In this document: positions 28,159 to 37,321 of the stretch, piece by piece | How the letters are laid out: each line of letters begins with the position of its first letter | Numbering within the stretch: position 1 is the stretch's first letter | The notes under the pieces: generated by a model | What the model was told of the DNA's origin: nothing | The model's input: only the letters and a program-made list of their open reading frames with translations | Database searches by the model: none | Position numbers and translations under genes: made by a program | DNA from: Oceanospirillaceae bacterium | GTDB taxonomy: Bacteria > Pseudomonadota > Gammaproteobacteria > Pseudomonadales > Balneatricaceae | Length of the DNA stretch: 64,000 nucleotides | Direction of reading: 5' to 3' | Assembly (NCBI GenBank): GCA_013215505.1 | Contig: JABSQZ010000011.1 | Span: 118,138 to 182,137, forward strand

Positions 28159-29108
28159 TTCGATACTCTACTTAACTTCCTTATCGCTCGTTTAAACAAC
28201 TGCCTTATGTCTAAAAAAAGTGATCGACACATCACATATATCCTATAAAACGTCAATTCTGAATGCCAAAAATTTTCAGGTAAGAAAATCCCTTGAGGTA
28301 CTATAAAGTACTCCTGAGGAATAACTGTCCATTCTGGAAGAATGAACCTGTCCTTTATCTTTTCTGAAACCAAATGATAGTACGCAAGCTCCTGCCCATC
28401 TTGACTATACAAACGCCCATCTAACATCTGTATATAATCACCATTTCCAAAAATTTTTTCCTTTACCAGGCGCTGTTCAAACCAAGCATTCAACTCACCA
28501 TTTTTAGCGGCGGCCTTCACTAAATAAGTAAATGACTGCTTTCCATCAATCTCAAGGATATTCTCTCCTTGACGCAGACGTTCATAGAGACAATTACATT
28601 CATCAAATGCAAAACTTTTCTCTGATGAAAAAACCTCTTCCCAACTAGTGCTAGACAAATACAACTGATTTATCTTTGCAATATTTCTAAAGACGCATAA
28701 TGAACCAGAAAGCCATTCAGGAACCATTGAGAGCACATCAAAATCTTGCCAGTTTTTTGGGAAATTATCCAAAACACTACCATAGATAACATCCACATCA
28801 CCCATTGCCCAAAACTCATAGTCGGTTATATAATCTTCAAAAATTAGACCATATGCAGGTCGAAAATCACATAATTTGTATCCATTATTGATACTTGCAT
28901 CAATTCCTAACTTATCTTTAACTAAGGACTTAAAATGTTCAATATCACTTTTAATAAAATGTAAGTTTTCAGGTATAAATCCATCATAACTACAGTCGGT
29001 AAACATATAGACGTGTATCTTTAGATTGTTGGCTAAACTATTTGCATAAAATGAAAAGTTTTTAGGGAGAGCTCCATAATAGGGACTTAACAGTGCAATT
29101 TTATCCAT
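28155..29108 (-). CDS. Putative glycosyltransferase, DUF6625-like
   Basis: A 317-residue protein starting MDKIALLSPYYGALPKNFSF, with the mid-region KLCDFRPAYGLIFEDYITDY, then EFWAMGDVDVIYGSVLDNF, where DVD could serve as the DxD metal/sugar-nucleotide motif. This matches glycosyltransferase-like proteins of the DUF6625 type common in polysaccharide loci. No membrane segment is visible, so it should act at the cytoplasmic face. It sits one base after the GH16 gene and overlaps the next, broken gene. Substrate unknown. Confidence 0.65.
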   Translation of the reverse strand: MDKIALLSPYYGALPKNFSFYANSLANNLKIHVYMFTDCSYDGFIPENLHFIKSDIEHFKSLVKDKLGIDASINNGYKLCDFRPAYGLIFEDYITDYEFWAMGDVDVIYGSVLDNFPKNWQDFDVLSMVPEWLSGSLCVFRNIAKINQLYLSSTSWEEVFSSEKSFAFDECNCLYERLRQGENILEIDGKQSFTYLVKAAAKNGELNAWFEQRLVKEKIFGNGDYIQMLDGRLYSQDGQELAYYHLVSEKIKDRFILPEWTVIPQEYFIVPQGIFLPENFWHSELTFYRIYVMCRSLFLDIRQLFKRAIRKLSRVSK

Positions 29109-29109
29109 C

Positions 29110-29934
29110 TTACAATCCTTGTTCCTGGTAAATTCTTATATAATCAATCACAAAATTCACTGGATAAAGCGCGCTATCAGGCTGGCCTGCCCATCTACCA
29201 CCCATCGCCAAATTAACAATTATAAAATGCGGTTTGCGAAATGGATTATTAACATTTCCAGCGATATCAACCTCGAACACTTTCCACACTTGGCCGTCAA
29301 AGAGAAAGCGGATCTCTTTTTCGTTCCACTCTATCTCGTAGGTATGAAATTCATTAGGTGTATCCGTAAGTTGAATTTCCCCTTTAATGGATGTCAACTT
29401 GCTTTTTTTCTGTGTTTTATAATCAAAAAAGTGCACGCCTCCATATATTCGCCTCGGAGAGGAGCCAACATACTCCATCACATCAATTTCACCGTTCCTG
29501 GGCCAACCAACAGTATTGATATTTTCACCAAGAGTCCAAAAAGCAGGCCATACCCCCTTACCCATTGGGAGTTTTGCTCTCATCACCATTCTCCCATATT
29601 TCCAGGAAGCAATACCTTTTGTAGTTAAACTAGCGGATGTAATAGGGATAAAGTCATCAGCGCCGAATAACTTACCCCACCACCCCTGATCATCCTCATG
29701 ACGAATAGCCCTAAGCGTCAGGACCCCACCCTTCACAAAACTATTTTCTATAGAGGCACTTTTATAGTACTGGAGTTCTTTATTCCTAACGTGCCCTTTC
29801 TCATAAGACCATTTACTAGAGTCAGGTAAGCCTTGGTAATTAAACTCATCGGACCACACCAAGGTCGGGGCCGCGGAGGTAGTACATGAAAACCCATATA
29901 CCAGTAGATAAAGAAAGAGAGGTAGATAACGCAC
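29110..29934 (-). CDS. Secreted GH16 family glycoside hydrolase
   Basis: A 274-residue protein with an N-terminal signal (to about residue 22, ...SCTTSAAPTLVW) and a full GH16 beta-jelly-roll domain. The catalytic motif is GEIDVMEYVG (E-x-D-x-x-E, about residues 146-155); the substrate cleft segments WSDEFNYQGLPDSSKWSYE and NLAMGGRWAGQPD are also present. GH16 enzymes cut beta-1,3/1,4-glucans, galactans and related chains. Located inside the biosynthetic operon between a sulfotransferase and a transferase, it probably trims or releases the polymer made by this cluster rather than digesting food polysaccharide; that is inference. Confidence 0.9.
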   Translation of the reverse strand: MRYLPLFLYLLVYGFSCTTSAAPTLVWSDEFNYQGLPDSSKWSYEKGHVRNKELQYYKSASIENSFVKGGVLTLRAIRHEDDQGWWGKLFGADDFIPITSASLTTKGIASWKYGRMVMRAKLPMGKGVWPAFWTLGENINTVGWPRNGEIDVMEYVGSSPRRIYGGVHFFDYKTQKKSKLTSIKGEIQLTDTPNEFHTYEIEWNEKEIRFLFDGQVWKVFEVDIAGNVNNPFRKPHFIIVNLAMGGRWAGQPDSALYPVNFVIDYIRIYQEQGL

Positions 29935-29935
29935 T

Positions 29936-30691
29936 CTAAACCTTGTTCGGTAACATATTCACCTGTTTAATAAAGTCTTGGTACAATATATTTGACGAAC
30001 ACAGTAAATGTTTATCTAAAACAATATCATCATGAGACTTGGTCTTTATCACAGTACCTGCACGTATATTTTCAGAAGTATCACCAAAAAAACGTTTAGA
30101 TGTTTTTTCCTGGACTTCATAGTCAGGTGACAAGTCTTTTACACCAATGAAACCGGATAGTATATTTAAACAATCTTCAGTATTATTCACAAAATATTCT
30201 GTCGTAATAAAGCAAAACGGTACTGCAGGATTAGCTTTGAGTAAACACAAAATATCAGACAGCCTACTTTTGTAATAAGTAACTGCCGACTCCATATCAC
30301 TCCACTTACTTCCCTGTTTTTTTCCCATGGCTATTATGCTTTTTATAGAAGCTTCAGGCTCTCGCACCATAACTATAACTCGATACAAAATTAATGACTG
30401 AGGGTCTGAATTACTATGAAGGACCTTATCATAGAGATACCGCGAGCCAGCTTTCAATTCGTTATCTATCAAAAGATTGATTTTAATCTTCTCTTCCATG
30501 AACTTTTTTTTATGCTCGACATGTTGCTCATAATAACCAGATATTTCGTTATGTCCCCCAATCACATGTGACAATACTGATGTACGACCCCTCATATGGC
30601 TAAGCAAAACAATTTTCTGATAAGATCTGAAAAATTTATAAGGATCGCATATGATAGGTACAATTTTTTTTAATCTGGATTTAACAGTCAT
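29936..30691 (-). CDS. Sulfotransferase A
   Basis: A 251-residue protein with a sulfotransferase-like layout: a 5'-phosphosulfate-binding region IVLLSHMRGRTSVLSHVIGG near the N-terminus and a 3'-phosphate-binding strand ILYRVIVMVREPEASIKSII (about 110-130). It should move sulfate from PAPS to a sugar hydroxyl of the polysaccharide. It starts inside the stop of the preceding GT2 gene (ATGA overlap), so the two are coupled. Sequence match is weaker than for sulfotransferase B; another nucleotide-binding transferase is possible. The locus's own PAPS-making genes (near 42.7-44.3 kb) are broken. Confidence 0.7.
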   Translation of the reverse strand: MTVKSRLKKIVPIICDPYKFFRSYQKIVLLSHMRGRTSVLSHVIGGHNEISGYYEQHVEHKKKFMEEKIKINLLIDNELKAGSRYLYDKVLHSNSDPQSLILYRVIVMVREPEASIKSIIAMGKKQGSKWSDMESAVTYYKSRLSDILCLLKANPAVPFCFITTEYFVNNTEDCLNILSGFIGVKDLSPDYEVQEKTSKRFFGDTSENIRAGTVIKTKSHDDIVLDKHLLCSSNILYQDFIKQVNMLPNKV

Positions 30692-31698
30692 TGTTTAGCC
30701 CTCCACGGTCTACTAGAAGGAATCACTTTCCACATATAAGTTTTTTTGGATATAACTCTTGGTAATAACAGTGATATCCACCATAAGGTCATTATAAACT
30801 TTACCTTAAATCCTTTAAACATATGCAATGCTACCAATACTTTATAAAATAATCGACACCTGTTTTCTTGTTCAGCCGGCTCAAATAAAGCTATGCACAT
30901 CCGTGATTGCAAATGATATATATCAGTATCTTCGTAGCGTATTTTATCCTTTAAGCCATTTTTTTCTGCATGTAGTTTTAAGTTTTTATAACGTGCGATA
31001 TTGTGTTCCACACCCCAATAAGCTTGTTTTAACAGGTCATTAGAGAATCCAGAATGGTTGCCTCCATGCTGGCGATAGCCTGAAAGTAGATAATCAAAAC
31101 CTTTGACCAAGCCATATAATGGGGCGAGTGTTGCCAAGTACCCATCAGCACCCTGCCGAAAACATTCTAAATCCATCGGCATAACTTTTTCTAGAAACTC
31201 TCGACGATAAACCATCCCCGATGTCACTGTTGTTTGGTAGCGACCATAGCGCAAAATATTTTCTCTAGCCTGAGCCGAATTCCAAGCCTGAGACATTATA
31301 GGAAAAACACCATAAGCAGATCCACTCTGGTCCACTAAGGTCATTCTATATTGATATAAAGAAACATCTTTGCAATAATTATTTACGACTTGTTGCAAAG
31401 AACCTGCCAACAAATAATCATCCGCATCTAAAAAAAGTACCAAATCACCAGTTGAATTTTCAAGGCCAGAATTAAACGCTGCTCCATGCCCTTGATTAAC
31501 ATTTTTTAAAACTGATATTAATTTATTGCCATAGGACACTATAATGCTCTTAGAGCTATCTTTGGAGCAGTCATCAACGACGATAAGCTCTTTATTAGAA
31601 TAACTCTGCTGTAAAACGCTATCTATCGCTTCACGTATAAATTCTTCATAGTTATAACTGGTAATTATTATACTAACTTTTATATCTGATAAATCCAT
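30688..31698 (-). CDS. GT2 family glycosyltransferase
   Basis: A 336-residue GT-A-fold enzyme. N-terminal VSIIITSYNYEEFIREAIDS, ELIVVDDCSKDSS (UDP-sugar binding) and LVLFLDADDYL (metal-binding DxD) are the classic family 2 motifs. No membrane segment is needed for catalysis, although a hydrophobic patch near residue 305 may touch the membrane. One of three GT2 enzymes in cluster 1 that extend the lipid-linked repeat unit. Donor and linkage unknown. Confidence 0.9.
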   Translation of the reverse strand: MDLSDIKVSIIITSYNYEEFIREAIDSVLQQSYSNKELIVVDDCSKDSSKSIIVSYGNKLISVLKNVNQGHGAAFNSGLENSTGDLVLFLDADDYLLAGSLQQVVNNYCKDVSLYQYRMTLVDQSGSAYGVFPIMSQAWNSAQARENILRYGRYQTTVTSGMVYRREFLEKVMPMDLECFRQGADGYLATLAPLYGLVKGFDYLLSGYRQHGGNHSGFSNDLLKQAYWGVEHNIARYKNLKLHAEKNGLKDKIRYEDTDIYHLQSRMCIALFEPAEQENRCRLFYKVLVALHMFKGFKVKFIMTLWWISLLLPRVISKKTYMWKVIPSSRPWRAKQ

Positions 31699-31701
31699 AC
31701 T

Positions 31702-32628
31702 TTAATTCTCAACTTTTCCGTATTGTACAAGGGTATCACCACCCCAGAGTTTTGAAACAACTCCCAAATGTAAACCACCACGTAACCACCACTTGCGCCA
31801 ATAAACAGGACTCCATAGAGTTAGAAGCATCATCGCATGACATACTAACGACTTAGCCAAGGCAAAGGCCGTTTGCGTTATCTTATCTTTGAAAGATATC
31901 ACCTTACCTGATAGCAGCACCGCATGAGTCTGCCCTGACCGATAACGCCTCATCCACAACCATTTTAGGGAAGCCCTAGACTCTGTAACCGGCTCAATTA
32001 ATACAGCATTCTCGGCATATTCAATTGTACAGCCTTGTTTATAAAGAGCTGAAAAAAATACAGTGTCTTCTCCACCAGTTTTGCCGTGCGACAGATCAAA
32101 GCCAGCATCTCTAACCCGCTTGTCGCGACGATCCAGTAATACATTACAGGTATAACCTGTTACTATTTTTTTATTTACATAAACTGGACGGGTTTTGAAA
32201 AAACCTCCTTTTTCCATCCAACTCTCACAGAATTCCGGGTCACATTTGGAATCTACTGACCCTAAAACAATAGATGCTTTAGAAGAGAATGCTTTCTGCA
32301 TTAGAGCCCTCAACCACCCGGGGTCAGCCAACTCATCGTCATCAATAAATGCTAACCACTGACTATCGCTTTCTGACAAACACGCATTGCGGGCAATGGA
32401 AATATTGCTCTGAGGCGCATGAACATAAATCACAGGAATCTTAGATTGATCTGCTGACATTACACGCAGTTCGGCACTTGGCTCAACGTCATTATCGGCC
32501 ACTATAATTTTAACCTGCCACTGTGTATCTAGTTCTAAATTCTGTAACGAGGTCAGAGTATCAACCACCGACTCCCTTCGAAAGGTACAGAGCGCAATAT
32601 CAATCTTAATTTTATCGCCAGTGGTCAT
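31702..32628 (-). CDS. GT2 family glycosyltransferase
   Basis: A 308-residue family 2 enzyme: IDIALCTFRRESVVDTLTSL, KIIVADNDVEPSA (second Asp motif), ISIARNACLSESDSQWLAFI and DDDELADPGWL (metal motif). The C-terminal 80 residues contain hydrophobic helices (AKSLVCHAMMLLTLWSPVYW), suggesting peripheral membrane attachment. It lies 17 bp after the ExoA-like gene. Donor sugar cannot be told. Confidence 0.9.
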   Translation of the reverse strand: MTTGDKIKIDIALCTFRRESVVDTLTSLQNLELDTQWQVKIIVADNDVEPSAELRVMSADQSKIPVIYVHAPQSNISIARNACLSESDSQWLAFIDDDELADPGWLRALMQKAFSSKASIVLGSVDSKCDPEFCESWMEKGGFFKTRPVYVNKKIVTGYTCNVLLDRRDKRVRDAGFDLSHGKTGGEDTVFFSALYKQGCTIEYAENAVLIEPVTESRASLKWLWMRRYRSGQTHAVLLSGKVISFKDKITQTAFALAKSLVCHAMMLLTLWSPVYWRKWWLRGGLHLGVVSKLWGGDTLVQYGKVEN

Positions 32629-32644
32629 ATACTTTCCCTTGTCT

Positions 32645-33643
32645 TCATTTCTTAAATAGCCAAGTTACACATCCATAACAAAAACCAAAAGACCAAGAAA
32701 AATGCATCGTAGCTGCAGCTAGTCCTATCATATATCGATAAAAACCATACATCTCTGGGGTCTTATATCCAATAAATACACCTATAGAAATGCTCAGTAA
32801 AAGCCATACAGAAAATGGTATGGCTAAGGGCCACCAAAATAATGCGAATAAAAAACAAATAAATAACGGAAAAATGGAAATAGGTATGAGCTGTCGAAAT
32901 TTAGGCATCACTTTATGCTTTATAATATTCTTAGATCTTCCTCCTCCATAACCCTTATACTGTTTGAATAATGTCAATAAAGTTTCACGTGGGTAGTAAA
33001 TAATATTGGTCTTTGCCGTCAACCAAATCTTATACTCAGCCATTATAAGGCGATGATCCAATTCGGCATCTTCATTATGACTAAAGCTTTCATCATACCC
33101 CCCAACTTTCCTGAAAGCCTCAACAGCCATTAGGGCATGATGTCCATGGTCTATCCAGCCCCCTACGGTGAGATTATTTCGATGACCAGAGCCACCATTG
33201 CCTAATACCGAATTTTGTGCAGTCGCTATTACTGCCTGCATTGAATTCTTGGCTTGAGTATCCATTGATACAACGACAGAGTCTGCATTATTATCTTGCA
33301 CTTCCTGTAAAAGAGTAGAAATATAACCCGCCGGATAATCAGCGTGAACATCCAATCGAATTAAATATTTAGCCTTAGCAGCATAAGTATTAACCGCAAG
33401 ATTCATAGCACAACTCTGTAGCTTGCCTGGATTATATAGATATCTCACCGATGCATACTTACTTGAATAGGATTTAATGATCTCCTGAGTCCCATCGAAA
33501 CTACCCCCATCCACAATAATTAGTAGTGGCTCCTCGTCTATGACCCTGATAGCTAAATCATCGATCAAGTAGTCGATAAGGGTGGCAATGTATGGTTGTT
33601 CATTGTAGCAGGGGATAATCACAATATAATCCAGCAAACCCAT
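32645..33643 (-). CDS. GT2 family glycosyltransferase, ExoA-like
   Basis: A 332-residue family 2 transferase with C-terminal membrane helices (about residues 245-265, 268-288 and 305-325). Motifs: YIVIIPCYNEQPYIATLIDY, LLIIVDGGSFDGTQEII, YLIRLDVHADYPAGYI (DxD region) and HNEDAELDHRL, a Q/RxxRW-like acceptor part. This layout is that of ExoA-type enzymes of succinoglycan synthesis. Part of the cluster 1 operon. Confidence 0.88.
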   Translation of the reverse strand: MGLLDYIVIIPCYNEQPYIATLIDYLIDDLAIRVIDEEPLLIIVDGGSFDGTQEIIKSYSSKYASVRYLYNPGKLQSCAMNLAVNTYAAKAKYLIRLDVHADYPAGYISTLLQEVQDNNADSVVVSMDTQAKNSMQAVIATAQNSVLGNGGSGHRNNLTVGGWIDHGHHALMAVEAFRKVGGYDESFSHNEDAELDHRLIMAEYKIWLTAKTNIIYYPRETLLTLFKQYKGYGGGRSKNIIKHKVMPKFRQLIPISIFPLFICFLFALFWWPLAIPFSVWLLLSISIGVFIGYKTPEMYGFYRYMIGLAAATMHFSWSFGFCYGCVTWLFKK

Positions 33644-33666
33644 TCTCCTTAATATGAATTATTTAC

Positions 33667-34635
33667 CTAATACAAGGACCACTCTTTTTCTACTTCAGGC
33701 CAAATATCAAGTAGTACTGTCCTTATCTTATCTTGAGTCTCTGCTGGCATCCTATTTCGCCAGGAATTTAAACGATCATCCATATTTACACCAACCCGGT
33801 CAGCTGAAGTAACGGGGCTATCTTTGGTGTAATCCACTGAATTTCTGATCTTTAATTCTAAACTTCCTAATAAGGATGAAAACTCAACATCTGGGTTCTT
33901 CAATAGGTCTTCATACTTAACAAAAGTAATATTTTCACCCCGTCTGATCTCCCGCTCTGAAAGAGCCCAAAGCGCTGCAATTTTCTCTTCCTTGGAGGCG
34001 TTATCATAAAATGCTAATTCGTTCCACAAGAGGCACTTAGAAGACTGAATTTCTCGCCAATAAATCTCTGTAAATGTTATATCAGATAAGTCCCACTGCC
34101 AATTTTCGCGCATTAAGCTTTGTGCTACAGCCAGCGGGTGACGACTGATATGAACGACACCTTGTGGTTTATATCTAGCCATTAAATCTGGCAGTATAAA
34201 TTGGGCTCTGACAAACTTTATAACCACGCGGTTCGCTATGCACTCTGTTACCGACGTTCTCGCTAGATAATTAAACCCAGAGCGTTTTGGACTAACGCCT
34301 TTAAATGCCAAATCCAAATAACACCAATCCTCTTGGGAAAAAAAATCCGCTGCCAATGGTATGTATGCCCCCTGTATTGGATCAAAATCTGGACCACCAT
34401 GTAAAGGAAATAAGGCATTGGGTTCAAGCGGCTCAAACTGAGTTTTTGCTGAAATCAACTCAGCCATTACTTGCTGTATCCAAGTTGTTCCACTACGCCA
34501 AAAACCTGAAAGAATGATAGGCGGCTGTGATACATGCCAACGCATTAGATAATCAAGACAATACCAATACTTAATATTCAAATTTTTACCACTTATATCC
34601 AAACTTCCCCCGAGATACTCAAAATAAGACTTCAA
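33667..34635 (-). CDS. Sulfotransferase B (Sulfotransfer family)
   Basis: A 322-residue PAPS-dependent sulfotransferase. The 5'-phosphosulfate loop is PPIILSGFWRSGTTWIQQVM (about residues 34-53, R-S-G-T-T-W) and the 3'-phosphate site is GVVHISRHPLAVAQSLMREN (about 156-175); a late K-Y-E-D-L segment is typical too. It is expected to sulfate the sugar chain or a lipid-linked intermediate at the cytoplasmic face. It is in the same operon as flippase and polymerase, so the cluster 1 polymer is probably sulfated. Confidence 0.9.
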   Translation of the reverse strand: MKSYFEYLGGSLDISGKNLNIKYWYCLDYLMRWHVSQPPIILSGFWRSGTTWIQQVMAELISAKTQFEPLEPNALFPLHGGPDFDPIQGAYIPLAADFFSQEDWCYLDLAFKGVSPKRSGFNYLARTSVTECIANRVVIKFVRAQFILPDLMARYKPQGVVHISRHPLAVAQSLMRENWQWDLSDITFTEIYWREIQSSKCLLWNELAFYDNASKEEKIAALWALSEREIRRGENITFVKYEDLLKNPDVEFSSLLGSLELKIRNSVDYTKDSPVTSADRVGVNMDDRLNSWRNRMPAETQDKIRTVLLDIWPEVEKEWSLY

Positions 34636-34640
34636 GACAA

Positions 34641-36125
34641 TTAACTAAACTTCACTTTAAACCAGGATTTAACTACTAACCAATCACTCCTAGCCATTAT
34701 CGGAAAAAATAATAGTGTAGTGAAAAGCACAATAAACCCTGAAATCAAAGCTGATACCACAATAGAGTCAAAATAACTAACAACAATTTGATTAATAGGC
34801 CTACTGATAATAAAAAGGGTTATAAATCCACGTATAACACCCTTGAATTCAGCAATAATGGATAAAAATCCATCATTAACTTGCTTACAGAGTATACTCA
34901 CTGTTATTAACACCATTAACAGCTGTACTAGTACAATAGAATAGGCTACAGAAACAAGTTCCCCGCTATATAAGGCTACTGAGAATACAAAGAATACTGT
35001 TAATATCGCTCGTAAGAGCGATAGTTTAAGTAATAATTTATCTTCACCAATTCCTTTTAAAACAGGATATAAAGCACTGAGGAATACACCCAAAAATCCA
35101 GTTAAAGCCATCGCTCTAAATATAGGCCAATAACCGTAAAATGTTTCTCCCAAAATAAGAAAGACTACCGACTCTGCATAAATGGCTAACAAGAGATAGA
35201 CACTTCCCAGCAAATAAGTATTCACTTTTGTTACCAATAATAAATCACACCACACATGCTCTAACTTTACCTTTAGTGGCCTGTTCTTATCCAACCCATT
35301 TTGAGTATTTGCCACACCAGAAAAAACAGCTTGATTCAGCGCATTACCAACAATTTCCCTTGGTAGATTAGACAGCCTATTACATACTTGATACCCTCCA
35401 ACCGCTGAAACACCAAAAAAACTCCCTACGAATAAAATGACCCCTTGAGTTGAGAACCATGCCAATATATCTGACGCAGTATTTCTCATGGCATAAGGCA
35501 TAATTTCAGCCAGTCGTTTTCGTTTAAATTCAAATTTTGGAATATATCTCGCTGCAAAAATAAATCCGATCATGAGCACTAACTCATACACTACTTGCTG
35601 CCAAACCAAACTCCAGGCGCCTGCTCCTGAGTATGCCATAGCTAAAGCGGTTATCCCGGCCAGCATTGAGGAAAAAAACCTAACACTCGCAATTTTTTTA
35701 TATTGCATTTTAAGTAATAGAAGAGAACGAGCAATTTGCGCTATCAACAACAAAGGAATCAAAAAGCTTATAACTTCGATATAGGGTTTTGCTGCTGGAA
35801 CCCCAGAAAAATCAGCTAATAATCCAGAATTTTCGTAACACAAAACTGCTAAGAGCATACCAACAAAAAGGTTCACCCAGAATGCCGTATGTACATACTG
35901 ACCAGGATCCGTATTTTCATAGTATAGAATTGCCGCTCCTAATCCTCCTTTGCCTATTGCCATCACAAAAAAGCCCATTAATGTAAGGGATATTGCAACA
36001 ACACCGAACTCCTCTGGAGAAAGTAGCCGAGCTAAGATAGGGATAGTCATAAACTTCAAGCTTAAAGAGGCAGCAGAACTGAGCCCACCATAAATAACGC
36101 CCTGAGTCAATTTACTCTTATCCAA
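34641..36125 (-). CDS. wzx: Polysaccharide flippase (Wzx-type), cluster 1
   Basis: A 494-residue MOP/MATE-superfamily protein with 12-14 predicted membrane helices. The N-terminus (TQGVIYGGLSSAASLSLKFM; PILARLLSPEEFGVVAISL) has the standard Wzx/RfbX pattern. It moves undecaprenyl-linked repeat units across the inner membrane. It lies 5 bp before sulfotransferase B and 11 bp after the GT4-type gene. Confidence 0.93.
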   Translation of the reverse strand: MDKSKLTQGVIYGGLSSAASLSLKFMTIPILARLLSPEEFGVVAISLTLMGFFVMAIGKGGLGAAILYYENTDPGQYVHTAFWVNLFVGMLLAVLCYENSGLLADFSGVPAAKPYIEVISFLIPLLLIAQIARSLLLLKMQYKKIASVRFFSSMLAGITALAMAYSGAGAWSLVWQQVVYELVLMIGFIFAARYIPKFEFKRKRLAEIMPYAMRNTASDILAWFSTQGVILFVGSFFGVSAVGGYQVCNRLSNLPREIVGNALNQAVFSGVANTQNGLDKNRPLKVKLEHVWCDLLLVTKVNTYLLGSVYLLLAIYAESVVFLILGETFYGYWPIFRAMALTGFLGVFLSALYPVLKGIGEDKLLLKLSLLRAILTVFFVFSVALYSGELVSVAYSIVLVQLLMVLITVSILCKQVNDGFLSIIAEFKGVIRGFITLFIISRPINQIVVSYFDSIVVSALISGFIVLFTTLLFFPIMARSDWLVVKSWFKVKFS

Positions 36126-36136
36126 AATAAAACAAC

Positions 36137-37321
36137 CTACAATTCATAAATATGCCTTGTAGATAATTTTTGATCTGTCTTGAGATTATCTAAAAAGCTA
36201 ACCAATTTGACGCACTCATTGTTATCTGCAACCCACTTATCAACAGGGATATTTTCAGAATAGCTCTTCAAAATCAAATACCCCTTTTTATCAAGCTTCA
36301 CAAAAAAACCTTTTATATCCGACAAAGCATTATCTCTATCAAAACCGACACCGACACTAAGAGCTTTCAATTTTTTTGCTATTTGAGTTGAAATAATATA
36401 AAGCGGCACAGTATTAAACGCCCCTCCTTCATAGATTCTGTTTGGTAATAACCACTCCGAGTTACCTCCCTCTTCAAAGAAATCAATTGCCCAAGTAAAG
36501 TCAACAGTACTATAAAGTTCACTCAGGTCATCTGGATATTGGTACTCACCCAGAAACGACATATGGGGGGAATTATTTACCTGAGAATCAAAATCTCTAA
36601 ACTCAGTATAGGCCGGCCTTCCTCTTAATTTTATTTTTATTTTTCCTTGAAATCGATCACATAATTCGTCTAGTAAATCCAATGACTTTTGGCAACGTAG
36701 TACTCCATACCAGCCAATAGTCCATGAATTTTCATCCTGATTTTGTCTAGTGCCAACCTTTCTTCCGACGTTTTTGTATTCATTACCCTTCAAATAAAAC
36801 AACTTGTTTTCTAACAATAGGTATGGGGTTCGGTGTTTTGCAATAGGACCAAAGTAATTTTTTATAAATGCTGGCGAGCTGGTAATAACAAGTTTACTGG
36901 ACTTTACTAACCACCTCTCAACAGCCACTAGAATCGAACTTTTAAAGTCATCCAAGGTTAATAATCTGTGGATATCTAGGCATTCAAACACTAAAGTTAT
37001 ATTTTTATTATGACGGTGAAAACGATTAGTCAGCAGTCGTGCGAGAATAAGCATCTCTAGATTCCTCGCTATCAATACATCGACTCCCTTCGTCATCCTA
37101 TAAAGCCTTCCTATTTTAATACAACATATCAACACCATGATTAATCGTTGAATAAACGCCCCATCTTTTGTATATCCAAGGCAAACACCATCTTTATAAG
37201 ATTCCCAGGCGCTACGACTGAATCCAGCTAACCTAACATCGGCACCACCACTTCGTAGCATATCCACTCTTCGCTTTACAGCCGGATCAGACAAATCGTG
37301 AACTAAATAAAGAATATTCAT
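36137..37321 (-). CDS. Glycosyltransferase (GT-B fold)
   Basis: A 394-residue GT-B-type enzyme. The N-terminal half has MNILYLVHDLSDPAVKRRVD and a VDVLIARNLEMLILARLLT strand; the C-terminal half includes WTIGWYGVLRCQKSLDLL, HMSFLGEYQYPDDLSELYST and LPNRIYEGGAFNTVPLYI, the region where GT4 enzymes bind the nucleotide sugar (E-x-G-A resembling the E-x7-E area). Start codon abuts the polymerase stop. Donor unknown. Confidence 0.82.
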   Translation of the reverse strand: MNILYLVHDLSDPAVKRRVDMLRSGGADVRLAGFSRSAWESYKDGVCLGYTKDGAFIQRLIMVLICCIKIGRLYRMTKGVDVLIARNLEMLILARLLTNRFHRHNKNITLVFECLDIHRLLTLDDFKSSILVAVERWLVKSSKLVITSSPAFIKNYFGPIAKHRTPYLLLENKLFYLKGNEYKNVGRKVGTRQNQDENSWTIGWYGVLRCQKSLDLLDELCDRFQGKIKIKLRGRPAYTEFRDFDSQVNNSPHMSFLGEYQYPDDLSELYSTVDFTWAIDFFEEGGNSEWLLPNRIYEGGAFNTVPLYIISTQIAKKLKALSVGVGFDRDNALSDIKGFFVKLDKKGYLILKSYSENIPVDKWVADNNECVKLVSFLDNLKTDQKLSTRHIYEL

